Assembly: GCA_045538875.1 (NCBI GenBank) | Contig: JAZQEG010000010.1 | Location: 1 to 64,000, forward strand | Reading direction: 5' to 3' | Origin: RGIG4708 sp045538875 | GTDB lineage: Bacteria > Bacillota > Clostridia > UMGS1810 | Length of the DNA: 64,000 nucleotides | In this document: positions 16,885 to 25,050 of the stretch, in pieces | Layout of the letters: every line of letters starts with the position of its first letter | Numbering within the stretch: the stretch's first letter is position 1 | Notes under the pieces: model-generated | What the model was told of the DNA's origin: nothing | The model's input: only the letters and a program-made list of their open reading frames with translations | Database searches by the model: none | Position numbers and translations under genes: made by a program

Positions 16885-18435
16885 TTAATAATTGTCAGGT
16901 AAATCATTTTCCAAAAGAATAAATTTCTTTTTGCCATCGCTGCTTATTTGGTATGCTTTGTTTATTGCCTCATTAATGTTGCTTGCAATATATACTTTGT
17001 CATCAGGATATCCGCTTTGCTTGATGCCCTCATATATGGGTTCTGTCTGCTTTTTACCAACAAGTATAATATAGTCGCTAACCTTTGCAGCTTGTCTGCC
17101 AAATTCCATATTAAGCTCATTTTGCTTTTCGCCAAGCTCTACCATACCTGGCGTTACAAGTATTCTAAACCCGTCAAATATGCCCAGTACATCAAGAGCT
17201 GCCTTGGCACCTGTGGGGTTTGAGTTGTAGGCATCGTCAATAATTATGGCAAGTCCGTTATCCTTAAGCTCAAGCCGGTGGGGCACACATTCGAGCTTTC
17301 GCACCTGAGGTTTAAGGCTTTGGAGCGAAATTCCGTATGTGTTTGCAACCGCAATTGCTCCAACTATGTTTAGCACATTGTGCTCACCTATAAGCTTTGT
17401 TGTATATTCGCATTTTTCGTTTGTTTTTGTTACAACGGTAAATGTTGTACCACGCTCCGATACCCAAATGTTTTCTGCTTTGTAATCACTAGGGTTTTTT
17501 ATACTGTATCCAATGTGACTTCTGCTGCCAATATATGAACGGATATTGTCGTCATCCATATTAACAAACAGCTTTCCGCTGTCACACACACTGTCCGCAA
17601 GCTCAAACTTTGTTTTTTTGATGTTGTCAAGTGTTTTAAATGTTTCAAGGTGCTGAGGCCCAACAGAAGTAATTATGCCGTCATGCGGGTTAACAATGTC
17701 GCATATTTCTTTAATGTCGCCAACATGGCGTGCACCCATTTCGCACACAAAAATTTCGTCGCTTGCTTTAAGATATTCACGCACTGTTCGCACAACACCC
17801 ATAGGGGTGTTAAAGCTACCGGGTGTCATAAGTACATTGTATTTTGCCTTAAGGAGTGTGTTAAGGTAGTATTTTACGCTTGTTTTTCCGTAGCTTCCTG
17901 TAACACCAATAATTTTCATATTCTGCATAGAGTTTAAAATTCTTTTTGCATCGTTTATATATCTGTTGCTCACAAGCTTTTCAACGGGCTTGTTAATTAT
18001 TGCCGAAAGCATAATAATTAAAGGTGCCGCAAAATACAAAGCAACCAAAGCATAGCTAACAGCAAATATATCAAAAGCAATTACAGTGGCAAAAAGTATC
18101 AAAACAGAAATAACGCCTGTTGTAATAAGCTGTCTTTTAACTCGTGCAGTGTACACAAGCGGCTTTTTTGCCTTTTTTGGAAGTGTTGCAACAAGGGCTG
18201 CTGCAAATATAATGGTTAAAGCCAAAACCGCAGTTAACCCTTTAAACAAAATGGTTATAAGTGAAATTGCAGGAAAAATAATATTAGGTGCAATTCGTGT
18301 GATATTATCTTTTAAACGATATATATGGGATTTGAGCTGATACGAATTAAGCTGAAACATATGCAGCTGCGAAATGCAGCTTAACCCATAGGCAGTAAGT
18401 ATTATGATAATATTTATAACAGTAATAGCTATCAT
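16885..18435 (-). CDS. murF: Membrane-anchored MurF-like Mur ligase
   Basis: The C-terminal two thirds are a Mur ligase: the ATP-binding P-loop GVTGSYGKTS (177-186), CEMGARHVGDI, the SVGPQHLETF segment, LIGEHNVLNIVGAIAVA, PHRLELKDNGLAIIIDDAYNSNP and a C-terminal Rossmann-like domain. DDAYNSNP is typical of MurF, which adds D-Ala-D-Ala to UDP-MurNAc-tripeptide. The usual MurF N-terminal UDP-binding domain is not recognisable. Residues 1 to about 150 instead form roughly five hydrophobic segments (1-24, 49-86, 104-125, 127-147) with basic loops. The ligase would thus sit on the cytoplasmic membrane. It lies between a hydrolase gene (14 bp) and ddl (12 bp), which supports the MurF role. The alternative is another Mur-ligase-like amidase using a lipid-linked substrate. 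Confidence 0.85.
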   Translation of the reverse strand: MIAITVINIIIILTAYGLSCISQLHMFQLNSYQLKSHIYRLKDNITRIAPNIIFPAISLITILFKGLTAVLALTIIFAAALVATLPKKAKKPLVYTARVKRQLITTGVISVLILFATVIAFDIFAVSYALVALYFAAPLIIMLSAIINKPVEKLVSNRYINDAKRILNSMQNMKIIGVTGSYGKTSVKYYLNTLLKAKYNVLMTPGSFNTPMGVVRTVREYLKASDEIFVCEMGARHVGDIKEICDIVNPHDGIITSVGPQHLETFKTLDNIKKTKFELADSVCDSGKLFVNMDDDNIRSYIGSRSHIGYSIKNPSDYKAENIWVSERGTTFTVVTKTNEKCEYTTKLIGEHNVLNIVGAIAVANTYGISLQSLKPQVRKLECVPHRLELKDNGLAIIIDDAYNSNPTGAKAALDVLGIFDGFRILVTPGMVELGEKQNELNMEFGRQAAKVSDYIILVGKKQTEPIYEGIKQSGYPDDKVYIASNINEAINKAYQISSDGKKKFILLENDLPDNY

Positions 18436-18449
18436 AGATTAACCGTCCT

Positions 18450-19217
18450 TTATATGTTCATAAACGAAGCAATAATTTTGTTAAATGCAAACATCTCGTC
18501 AAGAAATGCATAATGTCCGCTGTTTTGCAGCACAACCAGTGCGGCGTTTGGCATGGCTTTTTCCATAGCTTTTCCGTCAGTTAATGGCGTAGCAGTATCA
18601 TTTTTGCCCCAAATAAGCAGGGTAGAAGGTGTAACCTTTGCAAATATGTGTGACAAATCCTCATTTACAACCTTAACAAGTATCTGCCTCATAACAGGTG
18701 ACGCAGCATTGTAGTCTGCCGAGCCGTGCTTTTTACGCAAATTTTCAACCGCATTTGGAAAAATTTTTGCAAACACAGGCGATGAATATATCTTTTTTGT
18801 CATTTTATATATTTTTTGCCGTCTAATTTGCTTTGGCGTTTTTTGAGGTACAATTCCCGCACTGCCTGTTAAAATTAATTTTGAAATTTTAAATGGCAGG
18901 CTTTCGCGCTCAAACATTTTAATAATAACTCTCCCGCCAAATGAATGACCCAAAAACACAACTTCATCTGCATTGTAATCCTTTACAAAGTCAATTACAA
19001 AATCGGTGTAGTTATCAACACTCCAAATTTGCTTGGGTTCATCACTGCCTCCAAATCCTGGCATATCCATAGCAACCACTTTGTATTTTTTGCAAAGTAC
19101 CTCTGTCATACTTGTAAAAAGCGATATGTTTGAGCCCCATCCGTGCAATAGCACAACAAGAGGCCCTTCGCCTTTTTCAAAATAATTTATATTTAATCCA
19201 TTTATATTTTTAACCAC
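18450..19217 (-). CDS. Alpha/beta-fold hydrolase
   Basis: A serine hydrolase of 255 aa with the fold's landmarks: oxyanion-hole HGWGSN (25-30), nucleophile elbow LGHSFGG with Ser92, acidic residue in LLIWGKNDTATP, and catalytic His in NSGHYAFLDE near the C terminus. The substrate is unknown; the family includes esterases, lipases and C-C hydrolases. No signal peptide, so cytoplasmic. It is the first gene of a tight operon with the MurF-like ligase and ddl, which hints at a cell-wall or lipid role but does not prove it. Confidence 0.9.
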   Translation of the reverse strand: MVKNINGLNINYFEKGEGPLVVLLHGWGSNISLFTSMTEVLCKKYKVVAMDMPGFGGSDEPKQIWSVDNYTDFVIDFVKDYNADEVVFLGHSFGGRVIIKMFERESLPFKISKLILTGSAGIVPQKTPKQIRRQKIYKMTKKIYSSPVFAKIFPNAVENLRKKHGSADYNAASPVMRQILVKVVNEDLSHIFAKVTPSTLLIWGKNDTATPLTDGKAMEKAMPNAALVVLQNSGHYAFLDEMFAFNKIIASFMNI

Positions 19218-19264
19218 CGTGTGTCACTCCGTAAACAAAAAATATACATAAACATACATAATAT

Positions 19265-19292
19265 ATTATATCACAATATTTACTAAATGCAA
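19265..19292 (-). promoter_or_regulatory. Promoter of the hydrolase-murF-ddl operon
   Basis: On the minus strand TTGCAT, a 16-nt spacer and TATAAT. It is divergent to the promoter at 19301. Confidence 0.55.
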
Positions 19293-19300
19293 CATTTAAA

Positions 19301-19329
19301 TTGACGAATTCAACCATTAGTGATATAAT
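19301..19329 (+). promoter_or_regulatory. Promoter of the DUF6472-like gene
   Basis: TTGACG, a 17-nt spacer and TATAAT end 23 nt before the ATG. Confidence 0.75.
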
Positions 19330-19352
19330 ATGGCAAAAAGGGAGTGAAAACA

Positions 19353-19541
19353 ATGTCAGATGAAAAAATTACACAGTGCGAAAGCTGTGCCTACTATGAT
19401 TACGATGACCAGTATGATTGCTATATGTGTACAATCAACATTGACCAGGATGATGCTTTCGGTATGTATGGCATCACACGAAATTCATGCCCGTATTATA
19501 GCTTTTATGATGAGTACAAAATAGTGCGCAAACAAAATTAA
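19353..19541 (+). CDS. Small acidic Cys/Tyr-rich protein, DUF6472-like
   Basis: A 62-aa protein that resembles the clostridial DUF6472 family from memory: CESCAYYDYDD, DCYMCTINIDQDD, NSCPYYSFYDEYKIVRKQ. Four conserved cysteines in a CxxC plus C..C arrangement suggest a small metal-binding (zinc ribbon-like) fold. Function unknown. The GTG at 19344 abuts the Shine-Dalgarno AAGGGAG, so I choose ATG 19353. It has its own promoter and terminator. Confidence 0.8.
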   Translation: MSDEKITQCESCAYYDYDDQYDCYMCTINIDQDDAFGMYGITRNSCPYYSFYDEYKIVRKQN

Positions 19542-19572
19542 AGGATAGTTGAATGTGAGTCAACTATCCTTT
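19540..19572. terminator. Bidirectional terminator between convergent genes
   Basis: A 13-bp perfect stem AAAGGATAGTTGA / TCAACTATCCTTT overlaps the last bases of both flanking genes. T-runs lie on each side. Confidence 0.88.
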
Positions 19573-21405
19573 AATTTTTAATGCTCTCATGGCATTTAAT
19601 ATTGCAATTACAGATACTCCTACATCGGCAAACACTGCAACCCACATATTTGCGTATCCAAATACCGAAAGTACCATCACAAGCATTTTAATAGCTATTG
19701 AAAACACAATATTTTGCCTTACAATTGCCATTACTTTTTTGCTCAATTTTATTGCAAGAGGTATTTTTTGCAAATTGTCGTCCATAAGTACAACATCTGC
19801 CGCTTCAATTGCACTGTCAGAGCCAATTGCACCCATTGCAATGCCCACATCAGCTCTTGTAAGTACAGGGGCATCGTTAATGCCGTCACCTGCAAAAACA
19901 ACAGTTTTTTTGGAGCTTTTTATATATTTTTGCAATTGCTCCACTTTGTCATGAGGAAACAAGTCGCTTTTATATTCGTCAATTCCAATTTGCTCGGCAA
20001 TTTTTTGGGCAACATCTTTTTTGTCACCTGTAAGCATAACGGTTTTTTGCACACCATTTTGCTTAAGCATACATATTGCGCTTTTGGCCTTGCTCTTTAC
20101 AGTATCGCTAATAACAATATTTCCTTTATACACGCCGTTTTTTGCTATGTAAACAACTGTTCCGCTGTTATTTATCTCATATGGTACTGCGTATTTATCC
20201 ATAAGTTTTTGGTTGCCTGCAAGTATTTGGTCACCATTAACATATGCACTTATTCCGCATCCTGCAATTTCGGTTACGCCCGTTACATCAGATGTATCAA
20301 TTGCATTTTTGTATGCGTTTTTAATCGACAATGCAATAGGGTGGTCACTAAAAATTTCAACCTTTGCTGCAAGCTCAAGCAGCTGTGCTTGTTCCATACC
20401 CTTGCAGTTTACCTGTACAACCTCAAAAGTGCCTTTTGTGAGTGTACCTGTTTTGTCAAAAACAACCGTGCCTGTGTTTGCCAGCCTTTCTATATATGTA
20501 CTTCCTTTAATGAGTATGCCTGCTTTGGAGCTTGCGCCTATACCTGCAAAAAAAGTAAGCGGCACGCTGATAACCAGAGCACATGGGCACGAAACCACCA
20601 AAAATATCAGAGCTTTTGCAATCCATCTTGCAAGCTCGCCTGCAAAAAGAGGAGGCACAAATGCAATTAAAACGGCAACACCAACAACTATTGGTGTGTA
20701 GTATTTTGCAAATTTTGAAATAAAGTTTTCCGACTTTGATTTGGCAAGGGCAGAGCTTTCTACAAGCTCTAATATTTTTGCAACAGTAGAGTCGCAGTAC
20801 CCTTTTGTTACCTTTACTTTAAGCACTCCGCTTATGTTAATGCATCCGCTAAAAATATTGTCGCCCACGCCTGCTTTTTGAGGCTTTGATTCGCCAGTTA
20901 ATGAAGTTGTGTCAAGTGTTGATGCACCATCTTTAACAATTCCGTCAAGAGGCACGCGCTCGCCTGGTTTTATAACAATAACATCGCCAACCTTTACTTC
21001 ACTCGGGGCAACTGTTACTATGTTTCCATCACGCTCTACATTTGCATACTCGGGGCTTATGTCCATAAGCTCACTTATAGATTTTCTGCTTTTGCCCACA
21101 GCCATACTTTCAAACAGCTGGCCAACGGCGTAAAAAAGCAACACTGCAACACCCTCAACATACTCGCCAAGTATAAATGCTCCAAGGCTTGCAATTGTCA
21201 TTAAAAAATTTTCGTCAAGAAAATCCTTGTTTTTAAGCCTTATAAAAGATTTGTAAAATACTTTTGCTCCTATTGTAATATACGGAATAAAAAAAAGCAG
21301 TATTTTTGTAATGCCGTTTGCGTAAGGCGAAACAGCAATACATAAAGTAAAAAGTATTGCTGTTGCCACAATAAGCCTCACACTGTTTTTTTGACTTTTG
21401 CTCAT
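19564..21405 (-). CDS. cadA: Heavy-metal translocating P1B-type ATPase (Zn/Cd/Pb efflux)
   Basis: Pumps soft divalent metals out of the cytoplasm. Motifs: TGES actuator loop, SCPCALV metal-binding CPC (about 271-275), phosphorylation site DKTGT with Asp317, SDHPIAL HP motif, and GDGINDAP hinge. The last membrane segment has FADVGVS, the Asp typical of the Zn/Cd/Pb (P1B-2) subgroup. The usual N-terminal metal-binding domain is absent from the 613-aa chain; the neighbouring gene encodes a free one. Third gene of an arsR-HMA-ATPase operon with 18-22 bp gaps. The symbol reflects subgroup, not proven metal. Confidence 0.93.
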   Translation of the reverse strand: MSKSQKNSVRLIVATAILFTLCIAVSPYANGITKILLFFIPYITIGAKVFYKSFIRLKNKDFLDENFLMTIASLGAFILGEYVEGVAVLLFYAVGQLFESMAVGKSRKSISELMDISPEYANVERDGNIVTVAPSEVKVGDVIVIKPGERVPLDGIVKDGASTLDTTSLTGESKPQKAGVGDNIFSGCINISGVLKVKVTKGYCDSTVAKILELVESSALAKSKSENFISKFAKYYTPIVVGVAVLIAFVPPLFAGELARWIAKALIFLVVSCPCALVISVPLTFFAGIGASSKAGILIKGSTYIERLANTGTVVFDKTGTLTKGTFEVVQVNCKGMEQAQLLELAAKVEIFSDHPIALSIKNAYKNAIDTSDVTGVTEIAGCGISAYVNGDQILAGNQKLMDKYAVPYEINNSGTVVYIAKNGVYKGNIVISDTVKSKAKSAICMLKQNGVQKTVMLTGDKKDVAQKIAEQIGIDEYKSDLFPHDKVEQLQKYIKSSKKTVVFAGDGINDAPVLTRADVGIAMGAIGSDSAIEAADVVLMDDNLQKIPLAIKLSKKVMAIVRQNIVFSIAIKMLVMVLSVFGYANMWVAVFADVGVSVIAILNAMRALKIKG

Positions 21406-21423
21406 TACAGGTCGCTCCTTGTA

Positions 21424-21642
21424 TCAAAATGTGAGCTGTACATCAGGTTCAACAGATTTTGCAATTTCTGTTATTTTTTTGCAAATTTCATCAATTTTGG
21501 CATCATCTGCATCAAGTATTATTTTTTGTGCAAGAAAGCTTACCACGCATGAGTTAACTCCGTCGAGCTTTTTGATACCTGATTCAACCTTTGCAGAGCA
21601 GTTGGGGCAACACAAATTTTCAATTTTTATTATTTTTTTCAT
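21424..21642 (-). CDS. Heavy-metal-associated (HMA) domain protein
   Basis: A 72-aa ferredoxin-like metal-binding domain. The metal motif is NLCCPNCSAKV, that is CxxC preceded by an extra Cys, as in Zn/Cd-type domains. ILDADDAKIDEICKKI follows the usual HMA pattern. It probably delivers metal to, or regulates, the adjacent ATPase that lacks its own HMA domain. The start is ATG 21642 after AGGAG; the open frame runs further upstream without a ribosome binding site. Confidence 0.9.
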   Translation of the reverse strand: MKKIIKIENLCCPNCSAKVESGIKKLDGVNSCVVSFLAQKIILDADDAKIDEICKKITEIAKSVEPDVQLTF

Positions 21643-21664
21643 AATAACATCTCCTAAAAATAAA

Positions 21665-21973
21665 TTATTCTGTAATATGGTCCATACCTTGCCCAACAAT
21701 TGTCCTTACATGGTCATCGGCAAGAGAATATATTACATTTTTACCGCTTTTTCTAAATTTTACAAGTTTTGCATGTTTTAAAATTTTAAGCTGATGCGAA
21801 ATTGCCGATACTGTCATATTGAGCGTTTCGGATATGTCGCACACACGCATTTCCGATTCAAACAAAACATACAAAATTTTAATTCGTGTACTGTCGCCAA
21901 ACACTTTAAACAATTCTGCAAGGTCGTACAACAGCTCTTCCTTTGGAAGCTCATTTAATAAATTTTGTGTCAA
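21665..21973 (-). CDS. ArsR/SmtB-family metal-responsive repressor
   Basis: A winged-helix repressor of 102 aa that releases DNA on binding metal. The recognition helix region MTVSAISHQLKILKHAKLV is typical. MRVCDISE carries the alpha3 Cys seen in CadC-like sensors, and the C-terminal helix DDHVRTIVGQGMDH has the alpha5 His/Asp residues of SmtB/CzrA-like sensors. The frame is open to 22006, but that part covers the operator. A TTG at 21973 follows GGTGG by 7 nt and is the more likely start. It heads the operon with the HMA protein and P-type ATPase and probably represses all three. Confidence 0.9.
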   Translation of the reverse strand: MTQNLLNELPKEELLYDLAELFKVFGDSTRIKILYVLFESEMRVCDISETLNMTVSAISHQLKILKHAKLVKFRKSGKNVIYSLADDHVRTIVGQGMDHITE

Positions 21974-21988
21974 AATATCACCACCTAT

Positions 21989-22008
21989 ATTTGAACAATT
22001 GTTCAAAT
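21989..22008. promoter_or_regulatory. ArsR/SmtB-type operator
   Basis: A perfect 20-bp palindrome, ATTTGAACAATTGTTCAAAT, contains the TGAACA-N2-TGTTCA core known for SmtB/CzrA-type repressors. It begins 4 bp downstream of the -10 box, so it covers the transcription start. Confidence 0.9.
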
Positions 22009-22011
22009 GTT

Positions 22012-22040
22012 ATTATACAACTTTTTTAAAACTATGTCAA
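22012..22040 (-). promoter_or_regulatory. Consensus sigma-A promoter of the metal-efflux operon
   Basis: On the minus strand TTGACA, 17 nt, TATAAT: perfect hexamers and spacing. It is a strong promoter held by the adjacent operator. Confidence 0.9.
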
Positions 22041-22103
22041 CTTTTTTTAAACAATTGACTTATACTCTAAAGTTAATATATAATTATCAGTATGGTGATA
22101 AAT

Positions 22104-22985
22104 ATGAAAAATTGTAATTTGTGTCCGCATAGCTGCGGCATTGACAGAAGTATAAAAAAGGGTATATGTAACTGTTCAAATGTTATTAAGGTAGCCAGAG
22201 CAGGACTTCATATGTGGGAGGAGCCGTGTATCAGCGGCAGCAAAGGCTCGGGGGCAGTTTTCTTTTCGGGTTGCAGCCTTCATTGCGTGTATTGTCAAAA
22301 CAGCAATATTTCCAATGGCACAATAGGTAAGCATATTACAATCGAGCGTCTTAATGATATTTTTTTTGAGCTAAAAAGCAAAGGCGCTGCAAACATCAAT
22401 CTTGTAACGGGCGACCACTATATACCACAAATTGCAAAAGCACTCACACTGGCAAAACACAACGGTCTTGATATTCCTGTTATTTTAAACACATCTTCGT
22501 ATGTAAATGTTGATTCGCTAAAAATGCTTGACGGGCTTGTAGATGTGTATTTGCCTGATTTTAAGTATTTTGATGAGCACATTGCAAAAAAATATTCTTT
22601 TGCTAAGGATTATCCACAAGCTGCAATGTTGGCAATAGAGCATATGTACAAGGTAAGCGGCAAACCTCAATTTGAAAATGGATATATAACAAAAGGTGTC
22701 ATTGTCAGACACCTGGTTTTGCCAAATAATATACTCAATTCAAAAAAGGTTATTAAATATCTTTTAGATACATACGGCAAAGATATTTACATTAGCATAA
22801 TGAGCCAGTACACACCATGCACTGATTTGTCAAAACATCCCGAAATCAATCGCAAAATTACCAAAAAGGAATATCAAAAGGTTGTTGATTTTGCACTTGA
22901 GCTTGGGCTTTTTAATGCATTTGTGCAAGATGGTAAGTGTGCGTCCAAAAGATATGTGCCACAATTTGATTTGTCAGGAGTTTAG
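22104..22985 (+). CDS. Radical SAM protein, PflX/COG1313-like
   Basis: A 293-aa radical SAM enzyme. The cluster-binding CxxxCxxC is CSLHCVYC (Cys57, 61, 64). An N-terminal Cys-rich segment (CNLCPHSCGIDR and CNC) is typical of the COG1313 group related to pyruvate formate-lyase activases. NLVTGDHYIPQI and MSQYTPC are further group motifs. The substrate is unknown and no glycyl radical enzyme is adjacent. ATG 22104 follows GGTG; an ATG four codons earlier has no Shine-Dalgarno sequence. It is transcribed away from the metal-efflux operon. Confidence 0.88.
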   Translation: MKNCNLCPHSCGIDRSIKKGICNCSNVIKVARAGLHMWEEPCISGSKGSGAVFFSGCSLHCVYCQNSNISNGTIGKHITIERLNDIFFELKSKGAANINLVTGDHYIPQIAKALTLAKHNGLDIPVILNTSSYVNVDSLKMLDGLVDVYLPDFKYFDEHIAKKYSFAKDYPQAAMLAIEHMYKVSGKPQFENGYITKGVIVRHLVLPNNILNSKKVIKYLLDTYGKDIYISIMSQYTPCTDLSKHPEINRKITKKEYQKVVDFALELGLFNAFVQDGKCASKRYVPQFDLSGV

Positions 22986-22993
22986 CCTGATTA

Positions 22994-23362
22994 CTATCTT
23001 TCGGCTAAACTGTACATAATGTCAATTACCGCAACAACAGGCACACACAGTGCAACCCACAAAAGCATATATCTTGGGCATATCTGACCAAGTATGTTGT
23101 ATGGTACATCAGAGTAATCCCACACATTGAGTTTAAAATATTTGTTTATAACAAGCCCTGATACAAATTCAACTGTTGTAATAAGGCATGCACTTAAAAG
23201 CACCTTGTATATAAAATTAAGCTCTGTTTTTGTACAAATGGCAAATATACCAACAAGGCATATACCGCCGTCAATTGCCATTGTCCAGTGAGAGTATCCG
23301 CGCCAAAAATACTCAAGTACATTGTAAGCTGCACCGCCAATTAAAAATAGTGCTAGATACAT
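22994..23362 (-). CDS. Small membrane protein, putative ABC-transporter type IV (CmpB-like)
   Basis: A 122-aa protein with four hydrophobic segments (about 1-15, 28-45, 52-72, 98-117). Motifs NVLEYFWRGYSHWTMAIDGG and LNVWDYSDVPYNILGQICPRY match the family annotated as CmpB-like 'putative ABC transporter type IV'. Despite the name no ATPase partner is adjacent and the function is not established. It is a single gene, convergent with the radical SAM gene only 8 bp away. Confidence 0.82.
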   Translation of the reverse strand: MYLALFLIGGAAYNVLEYFWRGYSHWTMAIDGGICLVGIFAICTKTELNFIYKVLLSACLITTVEFVSGLVINKYFKLNVWDYSDVPYNILGQICPRYMLLWVALCVPVVAVIDIMYSLAER

Positions 23363-23479
23363 TTTAATAACCTCTCATATATTAATAAGGTTATTTTTAT
23401 CTGTAATAAATATTTTATTCGCAGACAAATATTATATTTTTTAAATTATGAAAATTATGTCAAACTTGTTTAAAAAACA

Positions 23480-23508
23480 TTGACACATAATTTATTTTGT
23501 AGTAAAAT
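23480..23508 (+). promoter_or_regulatory. Promoter of the amino-acid ABC transporter operon
   Basis: TTGACA, a 17-nt spacer and TAAAAT end 36 nt before the ATG. No riboswitch-like structure fits in the leader. Confidence 0.8.
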
Positions 23509-23544
23509 ATTTTTGTGTATTATATTTTTTAGGAGGAAGTTATT

Positions 23545-24294
23545 ATGAAAAAGTTTTTGTGTTTAATGCTTGCAGTTGTATTGTGCTTAAGCTTTGCAGC
23601 TTGCGGCAATCAACAAAGTGCAGATTATGTTATTGCAACCGATAAGGGCTTTAGTCCTTTTGAATTTCAGGATGCAGACGGAAACATTGTTGGTATAGAT
23701 ATGGATATCTTAGCAGCTATAGCTGAGGATCAGGGCTTTACATACGACCTTCAGTATGTAGGTTGGGACGCTGCAATTGCTGCATGTCAGGCAGGTCAGG
23801 CTGACGGTATGATTGCAGGTGCTTCAATCACAGATGAGCGTAAAGCAAGCGGCTGGGTATTCTCCGATGGTTACTATGATGCAACACAGGGTATGGCAGT
23901 TGCAAAAGATTCTGCAATTACAGGTTTTGCAGACCTTGCCGGCAAAAAAGTTGCTGTTAAAAATGGTACAATGAGCAACCAGTATGCTGAAAGCATCAAA
24001 GGTCAGTATGGCTTTGAAGTTGTTACATTTTCTACATCACCTGATATGTATCAGGCTGTAATGGGCGGTCAGGTTGACGCTTGCCTCGATGATACTCCAA
24101 TTCTTAAGTACAACATCAAAACAGGCGAACTTGATATGAAATATGTAGACGGTACCGAAAATGAACCTGCTCAGTATGGCTTTGCTATATTTGATGCTGA
24201 AAAACAGGAACTTGTAGACAAATTCAATGCAGGACTTAAAAACATCCGTGAAAACGGAAAATACGATGAAATCATCGCAAAATATCTTGGTTAA
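23545..24294 (+). CDS. Amino-acid ABC transporter substrate-binding lipoprotein
   Basis: Extracellular binding protein of family 3 (polar amino acids). Signal peptide with lipobox FAAC places the lipidated Cys at residue 20. The ligand-binding signature ATDKGFSPFEFQDADGNIVGIDMDILAA opens domain I, given here as two adjoining parts ending at IVGIDMDILAA. GWDAAIAACQAGQADGMIAG follows. The length of 249 aa is normal. The substrate cannot be assigned beyond amino acids such as Gln, Cys or Arg. First gene of a three-gene importer operon; a hairpin separates it from the permease gene. Confidence 0.94.
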   Translation: MKKFLCLMLAVVLCLSFAACGNQQSADYVIATDKGFSPFEFQDADGNIVGIDMDILAAIAEDQGFTYDLQYVGWDAAIAACQAGQADGMIAGASITDERKASGWVFSDGYYDATQGMAVAKDSAITGFADLAGKKVAVKNGTMSNQYAESIKGQYGFEVVTFSTSPDMYQAVMGGQVDACLDDTPILKYNIKTGELDMKYVDGTENEPAQYGFAIFDAEKQELVDKFNAGLKNIRENGKYDEIIAKYLG

Positions 24295-24322
24295 TAAGTT
24301 GTAATAATACACAATTAACTGT

Positions 24323-24350
24323 AAGGGCATCGGGAAGTCCCGTTGCCCTT
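24323..24350 (+). other. Intra-operon hairpin between binding protein and permease genes
   Basis: An inverted repeat AAGGGCA..CGGG / CCCG..TGCCCTT with a short loop and no full T-run. In such operons a hairpin here protects the upstream message or dampens read-through, so the binding protein is made in excess. That role is inference. Confidence 0.6.
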
Positions 24351-24378
24351 GCAGAATGTATAGGAGGAAATTCGCTCT

Positions 24379-25050
24379 ATGAGCCAAATTATAAATACAT
24401 ACGGTGTGATGCTCATAACAGCTATGGGTCAAACTCTTTTGCTGGCATTATTCGGTTTGTTTTTTGGATGTATACTGGGAATAATCTTCGGCTTATCCAG
24501 CGTAGTAAACAACAAAATTTCCAACCTGATTGCTAAAGTATATGTTAATATCATTCGTGGCGTACCAATGATTGTTCTTGCATTTTTTGTGTTTTACGGT
24601 GTGCCATATGGTTTAAAATCTATATTTGGTATTAAGAGTGTGCTCACTGCACTTCAGGCTGGTACAGTTTGTCTTGCACTTAACTGTGGTGCATATATGT
24701 CCGAAATTATTCGTGCAGGTATACAGGCGATTGACCCCGGTCAGATGGAAGCTGCTCGAAGCCTTGGCCTTGGCTACTGGAGATCAATGTTCCGTGTTGT
24801 GCTGCCACAGGCAATTAAAAATATGATTCCAAGTATAGTTAATCAGTTTATCATAACACTTAAGGATACATCAATCCTTTCGGTTATTGGTTTTCCCGAA
24901 TTGGTTAACAAAGCACAAAATGTTATAGCAATTACATTTAAATCTTTTGAGGTTTGGGCAATAGTTGCAGTTATGTATCTCGTTGTAATTCTTGCATTGC
25001 AGCAGGTTGCAAATGCATTAGAAAGGAGATTAAACCGTGGCAAATTATAA
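24379..25050 (+). CDS. Amino-acid ABC transporter permease
   Basis: A HisM/GlnP-type inner-membrane subunit of 223 aa with about five transmembrane helices. The EAA loop is visible: GQMEAARSLGLGYWRSMFRVVLPQA, seen as EAARSLGLG plus the downstream VLPQAIKNMIPS. The N-terminal permease signature TLLLALFGLFFGCILG precedes it. AGGAGG lies upstream of the ATG. It overlaps the ATPase gene by 14 bp, so translation is probably coupled. Confidence 0.94.
   Translation: MSQIINTYGVMLITAMGQTLLLALFGLFFGCILGIIFGLSSVVNNKISNLIAKVYVNIIRGVPMIVLAFFVFYGVPYGLKSIFGIKSVLTALQAGTVCLALNCGAYMSEIIRAGIQAIDPGQMEAARSLGLGYWRSMFRVVLPQAIKNMIPSIVNQFIITLKDTSILSVIGFPELVNKAQNVIAITFKSFEVWAIVAVMYLVVILALQQVANALERRLNRGKL

Noticed and set aside
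19714..20670. A 318-codon open frame on the plus strand
   Set aside because: It is antisense to the P-type ATPase gene, is Cys/Phe/Tyr-rich with no domain pattern, and has no ribosome binding site. Typical shadow of an AT-rich coding strand.
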